Assembly: GCF_000371965.1 (NCBI RefSeq)
Contig: NZ_AQUO01000003.1
Coordinates: 124,001 to 188,000 of the forward strand
Reading direction: 5' to 3'
Source: Paracoccus sp. N5
GTDB lineage: Bacteria > Pseudomonadota > Alphaproteobacteria > Rhodobacterales > Rhodobacteraceae
DNA length: 64,000 bases
Position 1 is the stretch's first letter. Each line of letters opens with the position of its first letter. The translations under genes were made by a program, and so were the position numbers. Below, in pieces: positions 10,844 through 20,096 of this stretch. The notes under the pieces are model-generated. The model saw only the letters and a program-made list of their open reading frames with translations, did no database searches and was not told the DNA's origin.

Positions 10844-11755
10844 TCAGAATTCGAATGCGTCCACGGTGTTGCGGCTGCCGAGGGTAAAGGCATCCGCCAC
10901 CAGCACCATCGGCGACAGGTCCACCTCGGATGCGCCCTTGCGCACCAGTTCCGCCATGTGCGCGTAAAGCGCCGGATATTCGCCCATGATGCTGGCCTGC
11001 CCCCCGGCCTCGGTGCCGTCGATCTCCAGCACATTGCCGCCCAGGCGCAGCGCGAGGCGGCCGGCATCGGTCGCGAATTCCATGTCCCAGGTCTGCGGAC
11101 CCTGCTGGCGAAAGTCGAAATCGGCGGTGATATTGCCCGACAGCGCCAGCCGCGCCGCGATGGGGGCCTGGCGGTTCTCCGGGAAATCCAGCTCGGCGGC
11201 GCGCAGATGCACCGGCATCGGCAGAATCTCGGTCAGGATCGACAGCGCATTGATGCCGGGGTCGAAGACGCCCATGCCGCCGGCCTCGAAAATCCAGTCC
11301 TGGCCGGGATGCCATTTGCGCACGTCCTCGCGCCAGGTGATCCGGCCCTCGTGGATCACGCGATCCGCCAGCCAGGCCTTGGCACCGGCAACGGCATGGG
11401 CCATGCGCGAATGCCAGGTGGCATAAAGCGTCACCCCCTGCGCTTGCGCCAGATCGCGCAGGATATGCACCTCGGCCAAGGTCGCGCCGGGCGGCTTTTC
11501 CAGCATCAGGTGACGCCCGGCGCGCAAGACCGCCTGCGCCGCCTCGAAGCGCGGCACCGGCGGCAGGCACAGGCTGACCGCGCCGATCTCGGGGCGGGCG
11601 TCGAGCATGGCCTCGATGCGCGGGAAGGCCTCGATGCCCGGGGCGCGGCCATGGCGGCTGACCGTCGCGGCCAATTCCCAGTCCGGGCTGGAGGTCAGCG
11701 CGGGGACGTGCTGGTCCAGCGCGATCTTGCCGATACCGACGAGCGCGATTTTCAT
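10844..11755 (-). CDS. Sugar 1-dehydrogenase, Gfo/Idh/MocA family (L-arabinose or D-galactose)
   Basis: A 303-residue oxidoreductase with an N-terminal Rossmann start (MKIALVGIGKIALDQHVPAL). Hallmarks of the azospirillar L-arabinose/D-galactose 1-dehydrogenase group follow: MLEKPPGATLAE (catalytic EKP), TWHSRMAHAV, WREDVRKWHPGQDWI and GVFDPGINALSI. It would oxidise the sugar to its 1,4-lactone with NAD(P). The start overlaps the dehydratase stop (TGATG), so the pair is coupled. Whether arabinose or galactose is the true substrate cannot be told from sequence; the downstream enzymes favour a pentose. No lactonase gene is present nearby. Confidence 0.85.
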   Translation of the reverse strand: MKIALVGIGKIALDQHVPALTSSPDWELAATVSRHGRAPGIEAFPRIEAMLDARPEIGAVSLCLPPVPRFEAAQAVLRAGRHLMLEKPPGATLAEVHILRDLAQAQGVTLYATWHSRMAHAVAGAKAWLADRVIHEGRITWREDVRKWHPGQDWIFEAGGMGVFDPGINALSILTEILPMPVHLRAAELDFPENRQAPIAARLALSGNITADFDFRQQGPQTWDMEFATDAGRLALRLGGNVLEIDGTEAGGQASIMGEYPALYAHMAELVRKGASEVDLSPMVLVADAFTLGSRNTVDAFEF

Positions 11756-13497
11756 CAGTGGCTGTCCTTTCCGACCGGGTTGCCGCGGCAGCCGCGCAGG
11801 AAATCCAGGTCCGCGCCGGTATCCGCGCCCATCACATGCGCCTGATGCAGCCAGGCATAGCCGCTGGCCGGCTGGTCGGGCAGCGGCTGCCATGCCGCCA
11901 GCCGCGCCGCCAGCTCCGCATCCGAAATGTCCAGGTGCAGCCGGCGGTTCGGCACGTCGAGCTCGATCATGTCGCCGTCGCGCACCACGGCCAGCGGCCC
12001 GCCCGCCGCCGCCTCGGGCGAGGTGTGCAGCACCACGGTGCCGTAAGCCGTCCCCGACATGCGCGCGTCGCTGATCCGCACCATGTCGGTGATGCCCTTC
12101 CTCAGCACCTTGGGCGGCAGGCCCATGTTGCCCACCTCGGCCATGCCGGGATAGCCCTTGGGGCCGCAATTCTTCAGCACCATGACGCAGGTCTCGTCGA
12201 TATCCAGCGCCTCGTCCTCGATCCGGGCCTTGTAATCGTCGATATCCTCGAAGACGACGGCGCGGCCGCGATGCACCAGCAAATGCGGGCTGGCGGCCGA
12301 GGGCTTCAGCACCGCCCCGTTCGGCGCCAGATTGCCGCGCAAGACCGCGATGCCGCCCTGGTCGGTCAGGGGCCGGTCGGCGGGCAGGATGACGTCCTCG
12401 TTCCAGTTCACCACGTCCCTGACCTCGTCCCAGATCGTGGCGCCGCTGACGGTCAGCGCGTCCTTGTGCAACTGCCCGGCCTCGCCCAGCCGCTTGATGA
12501 CGACGGGCAACCCGCCGGCATAGAAGAACTCCTCCATCAGGTATTGCCCCGAAGGCATCAGGTTCACGATGGTCTTCACGTCGCGGCCGCAGCGATCCCA
12601 GTCGTCCAGCGTCAGGTCGATTCCGACCCGGCCCGCCAGCGCCAGCAGGTGAATGACCGCATTGGTCGAGCCGCCGATGGCGCCGTTGGTGCGGATCGCG
12701 TTCTCGAAAGCCTGCCTGGTCAGGATGTCGCTGGGCTTCAGGTCGTCCTTGACCATCTGCACGATGCGCCGGCCGGACAGCTGCGCGATGACGCGCCGGC
12801 GCGAATCCACCGCCGGGATCGCGGCATTGCCGGACAGCGCCATCCCCAGCGCCTCGGCCATGCTGGCCATGGTGCTGGCCGTGCCCATGGTGTTGCAGGT
12901 GCCCGAGGATCGGGACATGCTCGCCTCGGCCTCCAGGAACTCCTCCTGCGTCATCTCGCCGGCCTTCACGGCCTCGCTGAATTTCCACAGATGCGTGCCG
13001 GAGCCCACGCGCTCGCCGCGGAAATAGCCGTTGAGCATCGGCCCGCCGGTGACGATGATCGAGGGAATGTCGGTCGAGGCCGCCGCCATCAGCAGGCTGG
13101 GCGTGGTCTTGTCGCAGCCGACCAGCAGCACCGCGCCGTCCATCGGCTGGCCGCGGATGGTCTCCTCGATGGCCAGCGCGGCGAGGTTGCGGAACATCAT
13201 CGCGGTCGGGCGGAAGGTGTTCTCGGACGCCGAGAACACCGGCACCTCGACCGGAAAGCCGCCGGCCTCCCAGACGCCCGCCTTCACCTTCTCGGCCAAC
13301 TCGCGCAGGTGGCCGTTGCAGGGGGTCAGATCCGACCAGGTGTTCAGGATGCCGATCACCGGGCGGCCGTCGAACAGGTCATGCGGATAGCCCTGGTTCT
13401 TCATCCAGCCGCGATGATAGATCGTGTCGCGCGAGGTGCCGCCATACCAGTGCTGCGAGCGAAGCGGACGGGGCCAGGGGGCGGGTTTGAAGGACAT
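11755..13497 (-). CDS. L-arabonate-type sugar acid dehydratase (IlvD/Edd family)
   Basis: A 580-residue IlvD/Edd dehydratase. Cysteines that should hold the iron-sulfur cluster are in DLTPCNGHL, LLVGCDKTTPS and SRSSGTCNTMGTAST. The C-terminal domain has KNCGPKGYPGM and RISDARMSGTAYG, also conserved. It would convert L-arabonate to 2-keto-3-deoxy-arabonate, cytoplasmically. The frame is open for hundreds of codons upstream, but only as overlap with araD1; the ATG at 13497 (MSFKPAPWPRPLRSQHWYGG) matches how such proteins begin. It is 8 bp from araD1. Related enzymes act on D-xylonate or D-fuconate, so substrate is inferred from context. Confidence 0.88.
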   Translation of the reverse strand: MSFKPAPWPRPLRSQHWYGGTSRDTIYHRGWMKNQGYPHDLFDGRPVIGILNTWSDLTPCNGHLRELAEKVKAGVWEAGGFPVEVPVFSASENTFRPTAMMFRNLAALAIEETIRGQPMDGAVLLVGCDKTTPSLLMAAASTDIPSIIVTGGPMLNGYFRGERVGSGTHLWKFSEAVKAGEMTQEEFLEAEASMSRSSGTCNTMGTASTMASMAEALGMALSGNAAIPAVDSRRRVIAQLSGRRIVQMVKDDLKPSDILTRQAFENAIRTNGAIGGSTNAVIHLLALAGRVGIDLTLDDWDRCGRDVKTIVNLMPSGQYLMEEFFYAGGLPVVIKRLGEAGQLHKDALTVSGATIWDEVRDVVNWNEDVILPADRPLTDQGGIAVLRGNLAPNGAVLKPSAASPHLLVHRGRAVVFEDIDDYKARIEDEALDIDETCVMVLKNCGPKGYPGMAEVGNMGLPPKVLRKGITDMVRISDARMSGTAYGTVVLHTSPEAAAGGPLAVVRDGDMIELDVPNRRLHLDISDAELAARLAAWQPLPDQPASGYAWLHQAHVMGADTGADLDFLRGCRGNPVGKDSH

Positions 13498-13505
13498 GGG
13501 CGACC

Positions 13506-14495
13506 TCAGAGGGCAGAGACGGCGACCGGCGCCGATGCGTTGGGCTGTTGGCGCAGCGGGTTTTGCAGCGGCAGGCCGAAGGCGTCGCAACTGATCTCGA
13601 AACTGTCGCCCGGCCGGGTCCGGATGCCATCGGCAAAGGACAGCGTCGCCGTGCCGAAGAAATGCACATGCACGTCGCCCGGCTGGCGGAACAGCGGGTA
13701 TTTGAAATGGTGGTGTTCCAGGTTCGCCAGGCTGTGGCTCATGTTCGCCTCGCCCGACAGGAACGGCTTTTCCCAGATCACCGCGCCGTCGCGGATCACG
13801 CGGCTGCTGCCCTCGACATGCTGCGGCAGGTCGCCCAGCCGCAGCTCGGGGCCATAGCTGGCCGGGCGCAGCTTGGAATGCGCCAGCCACAGGTAATTGC
13901 CGCGTTCCGTGACGTGGTCGGAAAACTCGTTCCCCAGCGCGAAGCCCAGCCGGAACGGCGTGCCGTCCGGGCCGATGACGTAAAGCCCGGCGATTTCCGG
14001 CTCTTCGCCCGCGTCCAGCGCAAAGCCGGGGCTGTCCAATGCCGCGCCGGGCGCCACGGCGGCATGGCCGTTGCCCTTGTAGAACCATTCGGGCTGCGCG
14101 CCGACCTGCCCGGCGCCGGGCTTGCCGCCTTCCAGCCCCATGCGGAACATCTTCATGCTGTCGGTCAGCTCGTCGCCGTCCAGCTTGGCATGCATGGCAT
14201 TCCTGGTCGCGGCCGAGCCGAGATGCGTCAGCCCGGTTCCGGTCAGGTGCAGATGCGCCGGGTCGGGATGGTCCAGCGGCAGCAGCATCCGCCCCTCGGC
14301 CAGCGCCTGCGCCAGATCGACCGCGGCACCCTCGCCGCGCGCCTGGACCTCGCCCGTCAGGCTGCGGCCGGCGGCGATGGCGTCCAGCGCCAAGTCGCGG
14401 GTCGAGCTGGCGCCGGGCACCAGCCGGGCCTTGCCCTGGTGCCGCAGGGCGACGGCGCGGCTGCCGTCGGGCAGTCTGATTTGCGACAGGAACAT
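13506..14495 (-). CDS. araD1: AraD1/GguC-type 2-keto-3-deoxy-L-arabonate dehydratase (FAH fold)
   Basis: A 329-residue protein of the fumarylacetoacetate-hydrolase-like AraD1 family, called GguC in Agrobacterium. The start at 14495 (MFLSQIRLPDGSR) has a GGGGGAT ribosome site 6-7 bp upstream. Conserved pieces include YKGNGHAAVAPG, GFALGNEFSDHV and EDVHFFGTATLSF-like metal-site residues (VHVHFFGTATLSF). It removes water from KDA to give 2,5-dioxovalerate for the downstream dehydrogenase. It is the promoter-proximal gene of the pentose operon; 237 bp of relatively AT-rich DNA separates it from otnC. Confidence 0.85.
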   Translation of the reverse strand: MFLSQIRLPDGSRAVALRHQGKARLVPGASSTRDLALDAIAAGRSLTGEVQARGEGAAVDLAQALAEGRMLLPLDHPDPAHLHLTGTGLTHLGSAATRNAMHAKLDGDELTDSMKMFRMGLEGGKPGAGQVGAQPEWFYKGNGHAAVAPGAALDSPGFALDAGEEPEIAGLYVIGPDGTPFRLGFALGNEFSDHVTERGNYLWLAHSKLRPASYGPELRLGDLPQHVEGSSRVIRDGAVIWEKPFLSGEANMSHSLANLEHHHFKYPLFRQPGDVHVHFFGTATLSFADGIRTRPGDSFEISCDAFGLPLQNPLRQQPNASAPVAVSAL

Positions 14496-14708
14496 GGGCC
14501 GATCCCCCTTGCGCTTGCGATGGATGCGCGGGCCGCACCGGGCTTGGGCCATGCGCGGCCGGTCGTCCGCAGAGCGGCGCATCCGATTGCCTTGCATCCC
14601 CCTCCCGGCGGCGAAGCCTCGCCGCATCGGCCCCGGCTTGCGACGGCGGCCTGGCGGAACGATAACGCCGCAACGACATGATGATAAAATGACATTACCA
14701 CCATTCGT

Positions 14709-14726
14709 CATATCGCTTTTGATATG
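14709..14726. promoter_or_regulatory. Inverted repeat upstream of the pentose operon
   Basis: CATATC and GATATG flank a 6-base spacer, inside the 237-bp gap between otnC and araD1. This gap is the most AT-rich stretch of the neighbourhood (14680-14725), so it probably holds the promoter of the araD1 operon. The repeat could be an operator for a sugar-responsive regulator; no regulator gene for the pentose operon lies in the window. It starts only a few bases past the otnC stop, so a weak terminator role is possible. Confidence 0.35.
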
Positions 14727-14732
14727 TCTTGG

Positions 14733-15383
14733 TCAGTCCTGCCAGGCGATCTCGTGCAGGTGCAGCAGTTCGGCGACCTGGGCGGCATCCAGCATGTTCG
14801 GCCGGGTGCCGCGCAACAGCAGGGCCAGCCGGGCGCTGGCTTCCAGCTCCTCGATGGCATTGCAGGCGCCTTCGAGGTCGAGCCCCGCGACGACCGGCCC
14901 GTGATTGGCCAGCATCACCGCCGAGCGGCGGCCGGCCAGGCCGCGCACCGCCTCGCCCATGGCCGGATCGCCGGGGCGGAAATAGGGCAAGAGCCGCACC
15001 CGGCCCAGCTGCATCAGCGCATAGGGGGTGATCGGCGGCAGGAAATCCTCGGCATCCGCCTCGGGCAGCGCCGACAGCGCCACGGCATGGCAGGAGTGCA
15101 GATGCACCACCGCCGCCGTGCGCGTCCGGGTCTGGTAGAAGGCGGCGTGCAGCGGCATTTCCTTGGTCGGGGCATCGCCGCCGATCTGCCGGCCCGAGGC
15201 GTCGAAATGCGCCAGCCGGCCCGGATCGAGCCGGCCGAAGCTGCTGCCGGTCGGGCTGACCAGCAAGCCGCCATCCGGGGTCCGGACCGAGATATTGCCG
15301 CTGGACCCCGCCGTCAGCCCGCGCGCGAACATCGAGGCGGCGAGGTCGCAAAGCCGCTCGCGCAGGCGGGCATCCGCGCTCAT
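14733..15383 (-). CDS. otnC: 3-oxo-tetronate 4-phosphate decarboxylase OtnC (class II aldolase fold)
   Basis: A 216-residue class II aldolase/adducin protein. The zinc site is visible as VVHLHSCHAVALS (two histidines) and a later ANHGPVVAG. The SSGNISVRTPDGG phosphate-binding segment is standard. In the acid-sugar pathways described for DUF1537 kinases, OtnC decarboxylates 3-oxo-tetronate 4-phosphate to dihydroxyacetone phosphate. It overlaps otnK by 4 bp and is the last gene of the long minus-strand operon starting at pdxA2. Some OtnC relatives act on other aldol substrates, but its pairing with OtnK makes the call good. Confidence 0.87.
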   Translation of the reverse strand: MSADARLRERLCDLAASMFARGLTAGSSGNISVRTPDGGLLVSPTGSSFGRLDPGRLAHFDASGRQIGGDAPTKEMPLHAAFYQTRTRTAAVVHLHSCHAVALSALPEADAEDFLPPITPYALMQLGRVRLLPYFRPGDPAMGEAVRGLAGRRSAVMLANHGPVVAGLDLEGACNAIEELEASARLALLLRGTRPNMLDAAQVAELLHLHEIAWQD

Positions 15384-16633
15384 GCCCGGCCCGCCAGCAC
15401 GGAATCGGCGGCGGCAAAGAAATCCTCGGCGCCGAAATTGCCGGATTTCAGCGCCAGCACCAGCCCCGCGCCGGCGCGCATCGCAGGCACGCCGGGCGCG
15501 ATCTCGGGGCCGATCTCCAGCGCGCCGGGGGCCAGCGCCTCGACCACCGCGCCCGAGGTCTCGCCCCCGGCGGTGATCAGCCGGGTCACGCCGCCCGCGA
15601 GCAAGAGCCGCGCGGTCTCGGCCATGAACGCCTCCAGCGCGGCCGCAACCCGGGCGCCGCCATGGCGGTCCTGCACCGCGCGCACCGCCTGCGGATCGGC
15701 CGAGGAATAGACCAGCGGCAGCCCGTCCTGCGCCAGCGCCCAATCGGCCGCCGCCCGGGGGGTTGCCGCGCCCGAGAGCACCGCCTCGGGGTCGATCTCC
15801 TGCGCGGGCGCGCCGCTCGCGACATGCCGCGCCACCTGCCCCCGCGTCGCGCGCGAGCAGGAGCCCGACAGCGCCGCCGCCCGGCCCGGCTGGCCTTGCC
15901 ACGGGGCGGCCGCCCCGGCCAGCAGGCCGGCGCGGGCGAAGTTCCCCGGCAGCCCCAGCGCGATGCCCGAGCCGCCGGTGATCAGCGGCATATCGGCCGC
16001 CGCCTGACCCAGCGCCACCAGATCGGCGTCGCGGATCGCATCGGCAATGACCAGCGGCCGCCCGGCCCCGGCCTCGGCCGCCAGCCGCGCGCGGATCGCC
16101 GGCACCCCCTGCCAGACCGTCGCGGCCGGCAGGTGGCCGACGCCGCACCTCGCCTGCGCGGCCAGGCAGCGGCGCAGGTCGGGGTCGGTCATCGGCGTCA
16201 GCGGATGCGCCTCCATGCCGCTTTCGCTGAGCAGCCGGTCGCCGACGAACAGGTGGCCCTGCCAGACCGTGCGCCCCGCCGCCGGAAAGGCCGGGCAGAA
16301 GATCACCGCATCGGCGCCAAGCGCCTCGGCCAGCGCCTCGGCCACCGGGCCGATATTGCCCTGCGGCGTCGAATCGAAGGTCGAGCAATATTTGAACAGG
16401 AACTGCCGGCAGCCCTGGGCGCGCAGCCAGTCCAGCGCCGCCAGCGACTGGCGCACCGCCTCGGCCGCCGGGACCGAGCGGGTCTTCAGCGCCACCACCC
16501 CGGCCTCGACCGCGGGATCCGCCGGCGTGTCGGGGATGCCGCAATATTGCACGGTCCGCATGCCGGCCTTGACCAGCGTATTGCCCAGGTCGGACGAGCC
16601 GGTGAAATCGTCGCCGATACAGCCCAGCAGCAT
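15380..16633 (-). CDS. otnK: 3-oxo-tetronate kinase OtnK (DUF1537 four-carbon acid sugar kinase)
   Basis: A 417-residue DUF1537 kinase of usual length. The N-terminal domain begins GCIGDDFTGSSDLGNTLVKA, which binds the sugar acid. The middle has KYCSTFDSTPQGNIGP. The C-terminal nucleotide domain contains RLITAGGETSGAVVEAL. It phosphorylates a 3-oxo-tetronate at O4 for OtnC. Because pdxA2 is in the same operon, an alternative role as a D-threonate or D-erythronate kinase is possible, since those DUF1537 enzymes pair with PdxA2. Adjacency and overlap with otnC favour the OtnK assignment. Confidence 0.85.
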   Translation of the reverse strand: MLLGCIGDDFTGSSDLGNTLVKAGMRTVQYCGIPDTPADPAVEAGVVALKTRSVPAAEAVRQSLAALDWLRAQGCRQFLFKYCSTFDSTPQGNIGPVAEALAEALGADAVIFCPAFPAAGRTVWQGHLFVGDRLLSESGMEAHPLTPMTDPDLRRCLAAQARCGVGHLPAATVWQGVPAIRARLAAEAGAGRPLVIADAIRDADLVALGQAAADMPLITGGSGIALGLPGNFARAGLLAGAAAPWQGQPGRAAALSGSCSRATRGQVARHVASGAPAQEIDPEAVLSGAATPRAAADWALAQDGLPLVYSSADPQAVRAVQDRHGGARVAAALEAFMAETARLLLAGGVTRLITAGGETSGAVVEALAPGALEIGPEIAPGVPAMRAGAGLVLALKSGNFGAEDFFAAADSVLAGRA

Positions 16634-16636
16634 GGC

Positions 16637-18025
16637 CTAGCTCCAGTCCTGCGCGTCCTGCGCCCGGCGCAAGGCCAGCAGTTCGGACCCCTCGTCCAAG
16701 GCCACGTCGGCGCAGCGGATCGGCTGGCCGGCCGCGACATCGCGCGCGAGCCTGCGCCCCGCCGCCAGATAATAGGGGATCGGCGCGTCCTCGGCCAGTG
16801 CCGCCGCCGGGGTCATCCGGCCCGAGACATGGGCGATGCTATGGTGGTGCCCCTCGGCCGACAGCAGCGTGCCGGCGGGCAGGTCGCGGTCGGCATGGGC
16901 GGTCAGGTCGATGACCGGGCGCGGCGACGCGACGCCCGAGGACTGGCCCAGCAGCGCGACCTCGAAGACGGTGGTGGCGGCTTCCAGGCCCAGCAGGTGG
17001 CGCGGCAGGCCGATCATGGCGGTGCGGCCGTTCCGGGCCACGACATGGCCCTTGCCCTTCAGCATGGCCCAGCTTTCGTCGTCCTCGCAGGCGACGGTGA
17101 CGAAGACCCCGCCGGCAAAGCTGGGCTCGCCCGGCAGGCGCAGGCAGTGGAACACGTCGAGCGCCGGCGCCCTGGCCAGCAAGCCGCCGTCGGCAGCCGG
17201 GGCCATGACATCGGCCAGTTCGGTGATGCGGGCGATGGGCGCGTGCAGGTCGGCGCGGTCGGGGCCAAGACCAAGCGCATTGGCGACCACCGTCATCTCG
17301 CACAGGTCCGGCACGGCGCGCTGCGGCAGGGCGGCCGCCGCCTTGGCGCGGCCGGCGGCGACTTCGGGCCAAGGCCGGTCGCCGGCCAGGGTCCAGGCGC
17401 CGAAGTCCGGCGCCGGCACGGTCACACCGTTGCTGGTGATGGTCCGGATCGCCGGGTCATAGACGAAGTCGTATTCGCTGGACTTGCCGGCCGCGACCAG
17501 GCGCAGCCCGACCACCTCGGCCCAGGTGGCAAGGCCGATCAGCAGGCTGGGCTGGTCGCCGTCGACCGGCGAGACCACCCGGCCCCGCGCCGCCGCCATG
17601 CGCGCCAGGATCGGGCCGACGACGCTGTCGGTCTCCTTGGTGACCATGACGACATGCTTGTCGGCCTCGATGGCCAGCCGGGCGTGGCGGGCGCCGGCCT
17701 CGGGGTTTCCGGTCGCCTCCAGCACCACCTCGACCGGCACTTCGGCCAAGAGCTCGGGGTTGCTGGCGGCGATGGGCTTGCCCGCCGCCCAGGCCGCACG
17801 GATCTGCGCGGCGTCGGCGCATTGCGCGATCTCGGCGCGGTCATGGCCGGTTGCGGCCAGGGCGGCGGCGGCAATGGCCGGGTCGCGGTCAAAGGCCAGC
17901 CGGCAGGACAGGCCGCGCACATGGCGCGCCTGCGACAGGAAGCTGCGGCCGAAGCCGCCGCTGCCGATCAGGGCGCATTCGATGCGGCGCGTCTCGCGCC
18001 CGGCGAACATCCGCAGGTGGTTCAT
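16637..18025 (-). CDS. NAD-binding dehydrogenase with C-terminal SAF domain (putative sugar-acid dehydrogenase)
   Basis: A 462-residue protein. The N-terminal Rossmann fold (about residues 14-150) has the ALIGSGGFGRSF dinucleotide loop and a homoserine-dehydrogenase-like arrangement (VVLEATGNPEAGARHA, HVVMVTKETDSVVGP). The last ~80 residues form a SAF domain (DLPAGTLLSAEG onward), the fold that binds sugar acids in altronate dehydratase. No proven function is known to me. Position between otnK and tctA suggests it oxidises the imported four-carbon acid to the 3-oxo acid used by OtnK, a job done by LtnD or DenD in known pathways. It is 15 bp after tctA. Confidence 0.7.
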   Translation of the reverse strand: MNHLRMFAGRETRRIECALIGSGGFGRSFLSQARHVRGLSCRLAFDRDPAIAAAALAATGHDRAEIAQCADAAQIRAAWAAGKPIAASNPELLAEVPVEVVLEATGNPEAGARHARLAIEADKHVVMVTKETDSVVGPILARMAAARGRVVSPVDGDQPSLLIGLATWAEVVGLRLVAAGKSSEYDFVYDPAIRTITSNGVTVPAPDFGAWTLAGDRPWPEVAAGRAKAAAALPQRAVPDLCEMTVVANALGLGPDRADLHAPIARITELADVMAPAADGGLLARAPALDVFHCLRLPGEPSFAGGVFVTVACEDDESWAMLKGKGHVVARNGRTAMIGLPRHLLGLEAATTVFEVALLGQSSGVASPRPVIDLTAHADRDLPAGTLLSAEGHHHSIAHVSGRMTPAAALAEDAPIPYYLAAGRRLARDVAAGQPIRCADVALDEGSELLALRRAQDAQDWS

Positions 18026-18040
18026 GGCGGCCCTCTTTCC

Positions 18041-19546
18041 TTATTCGACCGGCTGGCGGCGACGCAGGCGCCCGCCCAGGTGCAGCAGTTTCGGCAGGAT
18101 CAGCAGCGCCAGCCCCAGCGCCATGATCGAGCTGACCAGCGTGTTCGAGAAGAACACCGACAGCGAGCCGTCCGACAGGATCATCGACTGGTGAAAGGCG
18201 TTCTCGGCCTTGTGGCCCAGCACCATGGCCAGCACCAGGGGCGCCAGCGGATAGTCGAGCCGGGTGAACAGATAGCCGACCACGCCGAAGAGCAGCACCA
18301 GCCACAGATCGAAACTGGCGTTCGAGACGGTATAGCCGCCGACGAAGCAGATCGCGACGATCATCGGCCCGATGATCGAGAACGGGATGCGCAGCAGCGC
18401 CGCGAACATGGGCACGGTCAGCAGGACCAGGATCACCCCGATCACGTTCGACACATACATGCTGGCGATCAGGCCCCAGACGAAATCCGGCTTGGTCGCG
18501 AACAGCATCGGCCCGGGCGTCAGGCCCCAGATCATCAGCCCGCCCATCATCACCGCCGCCGTGGCCGAGGACGGCACGCCAAGCGCCAGCATCGGCAGCA
18601 TGGCGCAGGTGCCGGCGCTGTGGTCGGCGGTCTCGGGGGCGATGATGCCCTCGGGGCGGCCGGTGCCGAAGGCCTGTCCCTTGCGCGAGGCCTGGCGCGC
18701 GATGCCGTAGGACATGAAGGATGCCGCCGTCGGCCCGCCGGGCGTGATGCCCATCCAGATCCCGACCAGGCCGGAACGCACCGAGGTCGCCCAATAGCGC
18801 GGCAGCTCGGCGATGGTGCGCAGCACGTCGCGCAGGTCGATGCGGGACGAGACGCCGCGGAACGACAGCCCCTCCTGCACCGTGGCCAGCAGCTCGCCGA
18901 TGCCGAACAGGCCGATCACCACGACAAGGAAGCTGATGCCGCCCAGAAGATCGGAAAAGCCGAAGGTCAGGCGGACCTCTCCGGTCACGTTGTCCATGCC
19001 GACCGAGGCGAGCAGCAGCCCCGTCGCCAGCGCCACCACCGTCTTGACCGGCGAGGCGCTGCCCATGCCGATGAAGGCGGCAAAGGCCAGGAAATAGACC
19101 GCGAAATATTCCGGCGCACCGAAGCGCAGCGCGAAGTTCGAGGCCCAACCGGCCAGCAGGGTGATGACGATTACACCCAGGAGCGCGCCGATGCCGGCCG
19201 ACATGAAGGCAAGCGTCAGCGCCCGGGTCGATTGCCCCGAGCGCGCCATGGGATAGCCGTCGAAGGTGGTCGCGACCGAGCTTGGCTCGCCCGGGATGTT
19301 GAACAGGATCGAGGTGGTCGAGCCGCCGAACAGGGCGCCCCAATACATCGAGGACAAAAGGATGATGGCCGAGGTCGGGTCCAGCGTGAAGGTCAGCGGG
19401 ATCAGCAGCGAGACGCCGTTCGGCGCCCCGAGCCCCGGCAGCACGCCGACGACCAGGCCCAGAAGCACGCCCACCACCATCAGCAGCAGGTGCATCGGCG
19501 TGATGGCGACGCCGAAGCCATGCATCAGAAGATCGAAATTGGCCAT
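18041..19546 (-). CDS. tctA: Tripartite tricarboxylate transporter large permease TctA
   Basis: A 501-residue membrane protein with about 11-12 hydrophobic segments. It has the two TctA signatures: GVLPGLGAPNGVSLLIPLTF near the N-terminus and the inverted counterpart GIWMGITPGGPTAASFMSYG in the middle. It is the substrate channel of a secondary uptake system driven by a sodium or proton gradient and fed by the TctC binding protein. It lies 12 bp after tctB. The operon neighbours (otnK, otnC, pdxA2) suggest that it imports a four-carbon sugar acid rather than citrate. Confidence 0.93.
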   Translation of the reverse strand: MANFDLLMHGFGVAITPMHLLLMVVGVLLGLVVGVLPGLGAPNGVSLLIPLTFTLDPTSAIILLSSMYWGALFGGSTTSILFNIPGEPSSVATTFDGYPMARSGQSTRALTLAFMSAGIGALLGVIVITLLAGWASNFALRFGAPEYFAVYFLAFAAFIGMGSASPVKTVVALATGLLLASVGMDNVTGEVRLTFGFSDLLGGISFLVVVIGLFGIGELLATVQEGLSFRGVSSRIDLRDVLRTIAELPRYWATSVRSGLVGIWMGITPGGPTAASFMSYGIARQASRKGQAFGTGRPEGIIAPETADHSAGTCAMLPMLALGVPSSATAAVMMGGLMIWGLTPGPMLFATKPDFVWGLIASMYVSNVIGVILVLLTVPMFAALLRIPFSIIGPMIVAICFVGGYTVSNASFDLWLVLLFGVVGYLFTRLDYPLAPLVLAMVLGHKAENAFHQSMILSDGSLSVFFSNTLVSSIMALGLALLILPKLLHLGGRLRRRQPVE

Positions 19547-19558
19547 GACGCGCCCCTG

Positions 19559-20062
19559 TCAGTAGATGCCCAGAAGCGGCTCGATCGGCCCCTTCGGCAG
19601 CGGCATCAGGAAGATCACCTCGAAGATGACGTAAAGCGCCGCGGCGAAGCTCAGCCCGATGGCCAGCGCCACGGCCGCGCGATAACCGCCCTTGCGCCAG
19701 GCGTTCCAGGCGATATAGCCGGTCGCGCCGACATAGATGCCCAGCGTCAGGGTGGCGACGACAAAGGCCAGCATCGCGGCGAGGAAGCCGCCCAGCCGCG
19801 CGAGCCGCTCGCCGTCCAGGAACGGCTCTTCGATGCCGGCATCGTCCAGCGCCGGGCGGCGATGCTTGACGAAGGCGGCGACCAGGTTCCACAGGCTGGC
19901 GGCGATCAGGATCAGCCCGACATAGAACGGGAAATAACCCGATTGCGGGCCGCTTTCCTCCCAGCCATAGCCCAGCTCGGTGGCGCCGATCACCGCGGCC
20001 GCGCCGATGGCGCCGGTGCCGATGGCGGTGCCGATCTCGGCGTGAAAACGTCTGACGGTCAT
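19559..20062 (-). CDS. tctB: Tripartite tricarboxylate transporter small permease TctB
   Basis: A 167-residue protein with four hydrophobic segments, the normal TctB layout. The GWEESGPQSGYFPFYVGLIL segment is the family signature. It forms the membrane complex with TctA. The gap to tctC upstream is 77 bp and contains a strong hairpin. A very acidic-to-mixed loop (about residues 70-95) faces the cytoplasm. Confidence 0.9.
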   Translation of the reverse strand: MTVRRFHAEIGTAIGTGAIGAAAVIGATELGYGWEESGPQSGYFPFYVGLILIAASLWNLVAAFVKHRRPALDDAGIEEPFLDGERLARLGGFLAAMLAFVVATLTLGIYVGATGYIAWNAWRKGGYRAAVALAIGLSFAAALYVIFEVIFLMPLPKGPIEPLLGIY

Positions 20063-20096
20063 CGCTCCCCCCTCAGGTTGCCGTCCGGATATGGAA

